A DNA stretch of 64,000 nt from Epinephelus fuscoguttatus (lineage: Eukaryota; Chordata; Actinopteri; Perciformes; Serranidae): the NCBI RefSeq assembly GCF_011397635.1, contig NC_064769.1, forward strand, positions 40,828,033 through 40,892,032, in the 5' to 3' direction. A program made the position numbers and the translations under genes. Position 1 is the stretch's first letter; every line of letters starts with the position of its first letter. The notes under the pieces were generated by a model. It was not told the origin of the DNA. It did no database searches and saw nothing but the letters and a program-made list of their open reading frames with translations. This document shows positions 13,001 to 20,830 of the stretch, one piece after another.

Positions 13001-15960
13001 TCCCTCCAGAAAATCGCGATCTTGCGATTGCAATAATTAACGCAACTTCAACCAAAGTCCGCAATACCTGCAGGGGCGTTTTTCCGCGTTTTCCAGCCGA
13101 CCGGAAGTCATCGCGCACATGACGTCATTTCAAACGTCATCAGACGCATCATCAAATGCACTAATGGCACTGCAGTGTGGAGAAACGCTCAGTATTGACA
13201 ACAGAATGTGCACTGTGTGAATACGACAATATGTGATGATTGTATTAAACTGTTGTGTTTACAGAAGATGGAGCTGACATGTTGTTGTACAGTCACATCG
13301 TCTGGTTTGACAGCGACAATATTCACTCAGGATCTTTTGATCATTATTGGAGTCCATGTTTTGAGACTAATTAAACAAAACTAAAGAAGAGAACTATAAA
13401 AAACATTTGCAGCTATTTTTGTAATATTCAGTATGATTATTATAGCGAGTGACTACATGACTTATTTTTTTGGAGGTCGTAATTTAAAAAAAAAATCAAA
13501 ATTTCCCCCCTTTTTGTCATTACCTGCAATTTCCCGCAAAAAAAAACAACAACCTAAAAACGCTGCAATTTTGTCGTAATTTTTTTACAAAATTGGCAGC
13601 ACATTCCAGGTTTTTTTGCCACGAGATCCTGGAGGGACTGAATATAATTACTAATTATTTAAAATAGAAACATTTTAAAGAAAAGAAGCGTCAGATGTTT
13701 CTGACATCACACATTTGTTTTTCTTTTGTCTGTGTTTGTTTATTTTGCGGATCTGAAATGTGCAGCTTTGCTGCGTGTTTTTAATCTTCTGACGAGTCGC
13801 CGTGGTGACCTTTAGCGGGATTTATATTTCAGCACTGCATCTACAGTGCAGACAAGTGATTTGAAGCTAACGCAGAGGAGGAGGACGTACACATCTGTCA
13901 GTAAAGGAAGTGAGAACTTTGTGTGGTCACCTGTTAACGACCTGCAGCGCAACATGTCCAGTCTGTGCTAGGGGCGGCACTCTATGTGTCATGTGATGCG
14001 TCACATGATGCACCACACTGCACCGGTGCCGGTGTGTTTCTTTGGTGGAACCCTGTTTCCAAGGGGGGCGACATGCAGCAGAAGGCTGTGGGTTGAAATC
14101 AAACCCACGGCTGCTGTGGCAAGGACTCGACCTTAGCACGTGAGGTCCCTGCTCCACCAGGTGAGCTGGTGTGCGCCCCATCTCTCTCTTTTTTTTCTTT
14201 TTTAAATTTATTAAACCAATTTTATTTTAGTGTTGTTTTTTTTCTTTCCTGGTGTTTCACAGTTTCATGTTTTATTTTCTATTTTTTAAATCAAGAAAAT
14301 GACACAGAAAGTTACCGTTTGACCATCGCTCTCTTCTGCTCGTCGATGTCATTCCACCATTTGGAGAAATAACTGATTTCGGCCCAAATCATCTTCCTCC
14401 TGATCAACAGAAGAAAAACAACAACCATCAGTAATGACCCCCTCTGGTCCGCTCTGTCAGAGTCAAACAGGAAGTCAATCAGAACCAAAACGTTCAGTCA
14501 AGAGGTACGACATCTACAAAACAACATGATGTTAGTGTCGTGGAATTCTAACGTTTGACATTTAAAATATCGTCTGGCGCCGGCTGAGGACGACCTTCTG
14601 TTAGTCTAATAAAAACTCCAGTGAGCAGCCGTCTGAGGAGGCGACTGACCCAACTACAGATCTGATAACGATCTTCAGGAGGAACCAATGGATTAAAAAC
14701 TGAGAGACACAGACAGAAGTCAGACAGAACTGACAGACGGACTGACATGTTGATGGTCTGAGTCTGAACTAGAGATGCACTGGTGTATCAGATGACATGT
14801 GATGACATCACTGATGTCAGGGGTTGATGTTTTTCTGTCTCAGGATGAAAGCAGAGCTTAAGTTCAGACTAACTGCGTCCCGTCGTCCTGACGACAACAG
14901 AAGATAAGTTTGAGACAAACAGAGATCTTCTGAGACGTTGCCGGGACAAAGGGATGCAGTTAACTGACTATGGACGTGTCAGAGGACGCAGCCCGCTGTT
15001 TCCTCTGATGATGTCACACTGGGAACAACAAATTTGTGATGACTTCAGCAGGAGGAGAGCTAGTTAACATTAGCTGTTAGCAGCTAGTTAACATTAGCAG
15101 CTAGTTAACATTAGCTGTTCGCAGCTAGTCAACATTAGCAGCTAGTTAACATCAGCTGTGAGCAGCTAATTAACGTTAGCTGTTAGCAGCTAGTTAACGT
15201 TAGCTGTTAGCTGTTTGCAGCTGCTGGAACTAACAGCTAACAGAGGTTACACTGAGTTGAATTATGATGTGTTCAGGCTCTATTCAGTAAAATTTAGTAT
15301 TGAGTTTAAGTGAATTCTGACGCTTTCATGATGTGTTCAGTGTAATCGTGTAAAATGTAGCTTTTGGTGAGAACCTTGAATAAATCAGCTGAGAGAGAAG
15401 GTTCTGTATGATAAATGAGTCTGATGGCACACTGATAAGATAAGATACAATAAACTTTATTAATCCCACACTTGGGAAACTCACATTTCACAGCAGCTCA
15501 AAGCACAGACAAAAAATGGAGGGTGACAATGTAAACAACAACAAAACCATCAGTGTCGGCCCAGAACTTCACACTCAGTGCATCTCTCGTCTGAACTCAT
15601 GTAGAAATAAAACTATAATGAAGATGAAGATGAAGACGAGTACCTGCTGTCTTCAGTCAGTTTGATAAGCATGTTGTTGAGGATGTGTTTGGTCTGGTCG
15701 TCATAGTAACTGTCAAACGTCTTCAGCCAGCCTGAAACACACACACACACACGTTTACTGAGGAGGTGACATTGACGCACACTCATTTCCTGGCGTCATG
15801 TTCGCCCTCTAGAGGTTTCTACCGTTTTTTTCCCCGTTAAAGGGTTTTTTGGGGAGTTTTTCCTGATCAGCTGTGAGGGTCATAAGGACAGAGGGATGCC
15901 GTATGCTGTAAAGCCCTGTGAGGCAAATTGTGATTTGTGATATTGGGCTTTATAAATAAA

Positions 15961-15997
<37 letters not shown>

Positions 15998-16356
15998 CTG
16001 ATTGATTGATAAGCACTGACCCAAAGATCAGCTTCTTCTAAAGTGGGGACACGTCTTTTGTCCGCAGATGGACAAGCTGGTGTAGAGTCAGGAGTGTGTC
16101 CCTGAAGGAGGGTGAAATGTGCCTGATGGGATCTCACCGGGGTCGTTGTGTGAATGAGGAACCAGGAAAAGTTCCAGCGGCTGCTTGTCCCACTCGTCGC
16201 CTTGGTAATGGATCTCAAAACCTTGTTTCCAGGCGCCGCCGTCGACATTATCAAAAGGCAGGAGGTCATAAACATCCAGCAGCTACGGACGAACATATGT
16301 CTTTTAATAACACGTACTGACATCTATTATTATATTATATTATATTATATATATCA

Positions 16357-16400
<44 letters not shown>

Positions 16401-17211
16401 CACATATATTATAGATATCATATGACGTTCAGAAATAAAGCTTCTACTACTGAAGAAATATTTTTAATAACGCCAATACTGTGCTACAGGTTCTTTCATC
16501 AGAGCGGCTGGTAGCATATGCTAAGCTAACCTGCACTCCGTCTGTTCCGTCCTTCTTCTCTTCAGCCAATCGGCAGCCAGGCAGCGCTTCAACTCGGCTG
16601 TGGGCGGAGTCTGAGCTGATATTGGCCCCTCCTCCCGTTTCCCATGATGCTTTGCGGCGCAGCAGAGAGTCACGCAGCGCAGCAACCAGACGGTTGTTGT
16701 CCCTAAGGAGACGCTCCAAACTGTCAATCTTCTGCTGGAGGCGGGACAAATCCTGCTGACACAAAGGACCACCGAATATTTACAGACACGTCATTAAACC
16801 AACGACAACAAAAATCTGAAACTGAAAACTCAACGTATTAACTCTGACATGAGTCTACAGACTCTGGTGTTCAAATGCAGCGGTGTAAAAGCACCAGTAC
16901 GCAGACACACTCACATCCTTTACTTAACGGTTTAAGAACACATGGAGATCGTAAATGTACTCAGTTACTTTCCACCGCTGTTAATCTCACACTTTATTTT
17001 GAAATTTCACGGATCATCTTCAGTGACTGTTAAACTATCAGGAAGTAGAATCAGCAGTGTGTGGACTCACGTCGTCCACCCGTCCAGCAGGTGTCACCCG
17101 GTGTTGTTGAAGCTCCGCCCCCTGCATCAGCTCCAGCATACGGTACAGTGACATCACTGCAACACAGAAGACTCCGCCCACCAGCACAGCCAGCAGCCGA
17201 CTCCTCTTCAT
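95..17211 (-). CDS. man2a1: Golgi alpha-mannosidase II (21 exons, 3' end outside window)
   Basis: Type II Golgi membrane glycosidase (GH38) that trims two mannoses from GlcNAcMan5GlcNAc2 on the way to complex N-glycans. Exons on the minus strand, in order: 17211-17071, 16755-16531, 16282-16138, 15731-15644, 14399-14316, 12833-12706, 12623-12450, 11974-11788, 11105-10928, 10243-10053, 9716-9519, 8395-8281, 7930-7863, 6521-6353, 4997-4761, 4487-4359, 4209-4095, 4001-3868, 3682-3541, 684-551, 289-95. All junctions are GT-AG and phase-compatible, giving 1059 codons; human MAN2A1 has 1144 residues, so the last about 85 lie left of position 1. Exon 1 encodes a short cytosolic tail and a signal anchor ([18 protein letters not shown]); exon 2 encodes the stem coiled coil. 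Active-site motifs are intact: HSHNDPGW (zinc ligands, exons 3-4), WAVDPFGHS (nucleophile Asp, exon 7), GDDFR (acid/base Asp, exon 9) and [10 protein letters not shown] (zinc ligands, exon 11). Wording such as [21 protein letters not shown] and [14 protein letters not shown] is nearer MAN2A1 than MAN2A2, and slc25a46 lies on the same segment as in human. Family certain; paralogue call likely. Confidence 0.93.
690..985. repeat. tandem repeat of a TCATCAGAGGTCACAGG-type unit in a man2a1 intron
   Basis: Short AGGTCACAGG/CATCAGAGGTCA units are arranged in about 60-bp higher-order copies; 742-801 and 802-861 are almost identical. The array starts a few bases upstream (in transcription) of man2a1 exon 20. 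ORFs through it are repeat artefacts. Confidence 0.85.
1000..1554. other. AT-rich man2a1 intron sequence without recognised elements
   Basis: No ORF, repeat array or transposon terminus is evident. The only item noted is a CTCF-like core, CCACTAGATGGCA, at 1451-1463. Confidence 0.5.
1555..3425 (-). repeat. dispersed teleost SINE-like element with an expanded interior
   Basis: On the minus strand this reads from a head (GTGGTTAGCATTGTCGCCTC, about 3400-3420) through TTTGCATGTTCTCC and GTGGGTTTCCTCC to a tail about CATGCAGGTTAATTGG, TGTCTGTCTCTATG and a GGGATAG-type end at 1560-1780. I recognise this head-body-tail order from a very common fish repeat with a tRNA-like promoter head. The B-box region is degenerate and replaced by a G-run (3382-3391). 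The body is interrupted by a large internal minisatellite, listed separately. Confidence 0.7.
1775..3365. repeat. 44-bp minisatellite, about 36 copies
   Basis: The unit is 44 bp, with landmarks GAGCACCTGGAGGAAACCCA and GACACAGGGAGAACATGTC. Copies differ by single bases (ACGCTG/ACACTG, GGGAG/GGAG, TCAGAG/GGGAG) and a few short indels near 2170, 2350 and 2440. Because 44 is not a multiple of three, each strand shows open frames in several phases; these are not genes. The array lies in the intron between man2a1 exons 20 and 19. Confidence 0.95.
4245..4350. repeat. TTCTGGTTNTGGATCTGG-type simple tandem repeat
   Basis: Degenerate GGTTCTAAATG/TGGATCTGGTTCT units in the short intron between man2a1 exons 17 and 16. 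They follow a G-run (4212-4225) which, on the minus strand, is the C-rich tract of the exon 17 acceptor. Confidence 0.7.
5299..6164. mobile_element. non-autonomous DNA transposon, probably hAT-like
   Basis: The ends form a terminal inverted repeat: left AGGGCTGGGCAGT, right ACTGCCCAACCCT. The interior has no transposase. Flanks share CTGAAA on both sides (5292-5297 and 6165-6170), suggesting an imperfect 8-bp target duplication. It lies in the intron between man2a1 exons 15 and 14. A (CA)n tract at 6198-6232 lies just outside. Confidence 0.6.
6720..7604. mobile_element. hAT-type non-autonomous element with perfect 8-bp TSD
   Basis: Termini are TAGGGATGTCCC and GGGACATCCCTA. The flanks CTAGTTTT at 6712-6719 and 7605-7612 are identical, the 8-bp duplication expected of hAT. 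Subterminal GGTATCGG/ATCGGATCGG repeats occur at both ends, as is usual for hAT binding sites. The 885-bp interior has no transposase ORF. It sits in the intron between man2a1 exons 14 and 13. Confidence 0.88.
8396..9518. other. man2a1 intron without recognised elements
   Basis: About 1.1 kb rich in GCTAATGCTAAC-type words, common in these introns. I see no ORF, terminal repeats or array. Confidence 0.5.
9978..10025. repeat. (CA)n microsatellite
   Basis: About 22 CA dinucleotides immediately downstream (in transcription) of man2a1 exon 10, whose donor lies at about 10051-10052. Confidence 0.9.
11092..11306. repeat. 54-bp tandem repeat, 4 copies, overlapping man2a1 exon 9 acceptor
   Basis: The unit contains CAGGAGGACAGCTCTGAG and GACATCACACCATCAGTGAG. 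The leftmost copy includes the first codons of man2a1 exon 9 and its 3' splice site (CAG at 11106-11108, minus strand). Three further copies carry the same acceptor with CCTCTCAG in place of CCCCTCAG. Confidence 0.92.
11305..11545. repeat. dispersed teleost repeat fragment
   Basis: It contains the block CCAAGTGGACGTTTGTGCCA, the GACAGACGGACAGACGGACA tract and ACGCCTCCAACCACAGCTAT, a combination I recognise from a very frequent fish interspersed repeat. Termini are not clear, so I do not assign a class. It lies in the intron between man2a1 exons 9 and 8. Confidence 0.6.
12998..13640. mobile_element. TIR transposon, copy 1 of a two-copy family with 6-bp TSD
   Basis: Ends are CAGTCCCTCCAGAAAATC and GATCCTGGAGGGACTG. 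The flanks AATATA at 12992-12997 and 13641-13646 are identical. The interior has no ORF. A second copy lies at 31769-32391 and shares long blocks, for example ATCATCAAATGC and GCACTGCAGTGTGGAGAAAC. The TIR and a 6-bp duplication fit a 6-bp-TSD superfamily such as IS3EU better than hAT, but this is not proven. Confidence 0.8.
14060..14182 (-). mobile_element. tRNA-derived SINE head, truncated
   Basis: On the minus strand it begins TGGGGCGC and carries an A-box-like CAGCTCACCTGGTGGAGCA (14152-14172), then CGAGTCCTTGCCACAGCAGC, a decayed B-box (GGGTTTGATTTC, near 14095) and a CTTCTGCTGCATGTCG tail. This is the head and body order of a widespread percomorph tRNA SINE. It lies in the intron between man2a1 exons 6 and 5, in the gene's orientation. 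Confidence 0.7.
15055..15240. repeat. AGCTAGTTAACATTAGCTGTT tandem repeat
   Basis: About eight imperfect copies of a roughly 20-bp unit made of GCAGCTAGTTAACATTAGCT words, in the intron between man2a1 exons 5 and 4. Confidence 0.85.
15435..15500 (+). mobile_element. retroelement tail fragment (GATAAGATA...TTTATTAATCCC)
   Basis: GATAAGATACAATAAACTTT followed by ATTAATCCCACACTTGGGAA resembles a common fish retroelement 3' tail. A related GATAAGATACACCTTTATTG stretch is at 19742-19761. Class not assigned. Confidence 0.45.
15815..16010 (+). mobile_element. solo L2 LINE 3' tail ending in (GATT)n
   Basis: It carries GTTTCTACCG, AAAGGGTTTTTTGGGGAG, GAGGGTCATAAGGACAGAGG and GATATTGGGCTTTATAAATA, then an ATTG/GATT microsatellite. 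The same blocks end the full-length L2 at 43695-43863, so this is a heavily 5'-truncated insertion, in antisense to man2a1. Confidence 0.9.
16335..16415. repeat. TA-rich microsatellite
   Basis: TATTATATTATAT followed by about 15 TA dinucleotides, in the intron between man2a1 exons 3 and 2. Confidence 0.85.
16860..16985. repeat. short copy of the 'GTAAAAGTAC / CAGTGGTGGAAAGTAAC' teleost repeat
   Basis: One end reads GCAGCGGTGTAAAAGCACC and the other, on the minus strand, CAGCGGTGGAAAGTAACTGA followed by GTACATTTACG. These match the termini of a very common teleost DNA-transposon-like repeat. The 33-bp array at 20831-23725 looks like an amplified interior of the same family. Confidence 0.55.
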
Positions 17212-17586
17212 CGCTGTGAAACCATTGAAACCAGTTACAACGTGACGAAGATAACGAGGCAGACAGACAGATTTAAAGAGGTAATTAGCCGGTCACATGA
17301 CAGACAGGCTCCTGTGACGCTCACTCCGCAGGTGCATTATGGGAACTGTAGTGTTAACTGAGCAGAGCTTTGTCTTCAGCTGTCTCCAGTCTCTCGTCAT
17401 CAGTATGCTTCCACATGAGGCGGACGCCTTCATGATCACTGGTTTGTTTCATGGAAGTGTTTGAGGGTTCGTCAGCATCAAAAGTTCGTAAACAACAACA
17501 TGTGACAACATCCAAACAAACAAACACACGTCCGTCTGATCTCAGTGATCAGGAACAATAACAGTTAACACATCTCCACTGTGGGG

Positions 17587-19115
17587 CTACAAAGAGATGC
17601 ATAAACCACAAAGAGATCCAAAGAGGCTACAAAGAGATGCAAAGAGGCTACAAAGAGATCCAAAGAGGCTACAAAGAGATGCATAAACCACAAAGAGTTT
17701 CAAAGAGATTCAAAGAGGCTACAAAGAGATCCAAAGAGGCTACAAAGAGATGCATAAACCACAAAGAGATCCAAAGAGGCTACAAAGAGATGCAAAGAGG
17801 CTACAAAGAGATCCAAAGAGGCTACAAAGAGATGCAGAAACCACAAAGAGATTCAAAGAGACTACAAAGAGATTCAAAGAGGCTACAAAGAGATGCAGAA
17901 ACCACAAAGAGATTCAAAGAGGCTACAAAGAGATCTAAAGAGGCTACAAAGAGATCCAAAGAGGCTACAAAGAGATTCAAAGAGGCTACAAAGAGATGCA
18001 AAGAGGCTACAAAGAGATGCAGAAACCACAAAGAGATCCAAAGAGGCTACAAAGAGATTCAAAGAGGCTACAAAGAGATGCAGAAACCACAAAGAGATTC
18101 AAAGAGGCTACAAAGAGATCCAAAGAGGCTACAAAGAGATTCAAAGAGGCTACAAAGAGATGCAGAAACCACAAAGAGATCCAAAGAGGCTACAAAGAGA
18201 TCCAAAGAGGCTACAAAGAGATGCAGAAACCACAAAGAGATTCAAAGAGGCTACAAAGAGATCCAAAGAGGCTACAAAGAGATCCAAAGAGGCTACAAAG
18301 AGATTCAAAGAGGCTACAAAGAGATGCAGAAACCACAAAGAGATCCACAGAGGCTACAAAGAGATCCAAAGAGGCTACAAAGAGATGCATAAACCACAAA
18401 GAGATTCAAAGAGATTCAAAGAGGCTACAAAGAGATCCAAAGAGGCTACAAAGAGATCCAAAGAGGCTACAAAGAGATGCATAAACCACAAAGAGATCCA
18501 AAGAGGCTACAAAGAGATGCAAAGAGGCTACAAAGAGATCCAAAGAGGCTACAAAGAGATGCAGAAACCACAAAGAGATTCAAAGAGACTCCAAAGAGAT
18601 TCAAAGAGGCTACAAAGAGATGCAGAAACCACAAAGAGATTCAAAGAGGCTACAAAGAGATCTAAAGAGGCTACAAAGAGATCCAAAGAGGCTACAAAGA
18701 GATCTAAAGAGGCTACAAAGAGATGCAAAGAGGCTACAAAGAGATGCAGAAACCACAAAGAGATCCAAAGAGGCTACAAAGAGATTCAAAGAGGCTACAA
18801 AGAGATGCAGAAACCACAAAGAGATTCAAAGAGGCTACAAAGAGATCCAAAGAGGCTACAAAGAGATTCAAAGAGGCTACAAAGAGATGCAGAAACCACA
18901 AAGAGATCCAAAGAGGCTACAAAGAGATGCAAAGAGGCTACAAAGAGATTCAAAGAGGCTACAAAGAGATGCAGAAACCACAAAGAGATCCAAAGAGACT
19001 ACAAAGAGATCCAAAGAGACTACAAAGAGATCCAAAGAGACTACAAAGAGATCCAAAGAGACTACAAAGAGATCCAAAGAGGCTACAAAGAGATGCAGAA
19101 ACCACAAAGACGTAA
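17587..19115. repeat. 21-bp minisatellite with higher-order structure
   Basis: The main unit is ACAAAGAGATCCAAAGAGGC plus T (21 bp), varied at CC/TC/GC/TC-A positions, with regular 19-bp variants containing GATGCAGAAACC or GATGCATAAACC. Segments 17750-17938 and 18477-18665 (offset 727 bp) are almost identical, so the array also duplicated as a block. The period is a multiple of three, so frames stay open for up to 429 codons, but there is no start context or non-repetitive sequence. It lies upstream of man2a1 exon 1, in the putative 5' UTR intron. Confidence 0.95.
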
Positions 19116-19725
19116 GACGTGTAAATTACTTGTGAAATACACGAGTGACTCGGAGATTTGTCTTTTCTCATTTAAAGTGTAAACATCTAACAACAATGGC
19201 TCACTGGTCACACCTGTTACTGAGACAGTTTGGTTGTGCTGCAGGAGTCAGGACACCTGCTGACACCTGCTGACACCTGCTGACAGCTGCTGACACCTGC
19301 TGACAGCTGCTGACACCTGCTGACAGCTGCTGATGCTGATTTATGGTCTAACTGTTTATAAAGTAGTTGAAACTAGCTCCACCTCCAGCAGCTACAACAG
19401 TAACATGCTGCTCTGACACTGATGCTTCAGTATTAATAATCTAATGATGTCATATATAATAATATCAGTCAGAGGAACCAAACACTACTTTAACTACATT
19501 TTTCTCTCTCAGAACTGGCTCTTATGACGTGTTGTCTGACCACAACAGAAATCAAATGTGTTTCATTCTGAACAGCTTCAAGGTGGAGTGAATGTTAGAT
19601 TAATTAGGCAATAAACATCAAAACACAACATTAGATGTCATATTTGGGTTCATATTCAACTAAGGTGGGCATTGTTTGATCCATGTACTATATTTTATTT
19701 CTTTTTTACAAGTATTTAAGATAAG
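19116..19725. other. non-coding stretch with short TGACACCTGC repeat
   Basis: 19245-19335 is a short array of CTGCTGACACCTGCTGACAG words (about 12-bp period). The rest shows no ORF or transposon feature. Confidence 0.6.
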
Positions 19726-19726
19726 A

Positions 19727-19916
19727 TAAAATAAAACAAGATAAGATAAGATACACCTTTATTGATGCCACATTTATTGATTTTTTTCCCCGTTAAAGGG
19801 TTTTTTGGGGAGTTTTTCCTGATCAGCTGTGAGGGTCATAAGGACAGAGGGATGTCGTATGCTGTAAAGCCCTGTGAGGCAAACTGTGATTTGTGATATT
19901 GGGCTTTATAAATAAA

Positions 19917-19948
<32 letters not shown>
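19727..19948 (+). mobile_element. retroelement tail fragment followed by solo L2 3' tail
   Basis: 19727-19775 holds AAGATAAGATACACCTTTAT and TTGATGCCACATTTATTG. At 19776 it is replaced by the L2 tail blocks (CCGTTAAAGGGTTTTTTGGG, GATATTGGGCTTTATAAATA), ending in (GATT)n to about 19948. The L2 tail appears to be inserted in, or fused to, the older fragment. Confidence 0.75.
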
Positions 19949-19949
<1 letters not shown>

Positions 19950-20071
19950 CAATTGAAAAATTCCAGTGTTACAGCAGTCAAGTGGAAAGAGTCAGATTAA
20001 ATTTCAAAATTTAAACTTTAAAACTGAAAAACTAGGCATGCAAAAGACAGTACAAAAGTACAAGAAACGGT

Positions 20072-20072
20072 G

Positions 20073-20106
<34 letters not shown>
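20072..20106. repeat. (AAT)n microsatellite
   Basis: About ten AAT trinucleotides followed by degenerate AATGAT/AGTAAT repeats to about 20150. Confidence 0.85.
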
Positions 20107-20439
20107 TAATAATAGTAATAGTAATGATAGTAATAGTGATAATAATGAGCAGTGGATTAAAGAGAGCATATCTAGTGCAAGTGATTGTATATGCAAAAAC
20201 AGCAACAAGGGGGACAGTGACACTTTTACAGACAAACTTTAAAAAAGAGTAACTCCCATCAGAGTTAGATTCAAATACAAAGTTTACTTTGTCTGCAGAA
20301 ACTCCGCTGATTTATTTTTTAAAAAATACTCATACTAAATATTTTGTATAATTTCTCCTGTTAGTCAAACTGATAAACGCTCCTGCAGGTCAAACCGCTG
20401 ACAAGATAAAATTCAGAAAACTTTAAATATGAAATTCAA

Positions 20440-20560
20440 ACCTTTCTCACTCAACTTCCGCGTTTACAAAGTGCAGCAGGTCTCGCGCACCGGTGTGTCT
20501 CGTGCTATTGTTCGGTGACGTAGCGTTTCACCTCGGTTTCCCGCAAAAAAGAAAAAAAGA
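20440..20560 (-). promoter_or_regulatory. man2a1: possible man2a1 noncoding first exon and promoter
   Basis: The start codon at 17211 lies two bases after a good 3' splice site (TTTCACAG, about 17214-17221 on the minus strand), so a noncoding exon should lie upstream, at higher coordinates. The nearest CpG-containing, non-repetitive stretch is 20440-20560. On the minus strand it has a CRE-like TACGTCACC and ends in a possible donor (GAGAAAG|GTTTGA, near 20440). The link is inferred from position only; an exon near 20640-20720 is an alternative. Confidence 0.3.
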
Positions 20561-20830
20561 AATAAACAAAATTTATTTTAAAAAAAGACGTTTTAATTAC
20601 TGAGGTAGAATAAAGCTTATTGGACCCTCCGCAGCACGAGACTCCAGCTGCTGCTGCGCCTGGTCCCTGCTGTTTGTTTTGCTTCCGGTGTAGCTCAGCT
20701 GACTCAGCACTGCAGAGACTTCCTGTCAGGACATGACGTCAGCTACGAGATCCCTCACTGTTGTACATGTGCCACTACAATGCTGTTAAAGTACTCCAAA
20801 CCAAGTAAAAGTCCTACATTAAAACGCTAA

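Noticed and set aside
17071-17211. man2a2 rather than man2a1
   Set aside because: Several motifs ([33 protein letters not shown]) resemble MAN2A1 more, and the slc25a46 neighbourhood agrees; not excluded without a tree.
17637-19182. Long open frames (up to 429 codons) of KEIQRGYKEMQ / KPQRDSKRLQRD type
   Set aside because: Produced by a 21-bp repeat whose length is a multiple of three; all frames on both strands are open, with no unique sequence or splice context.
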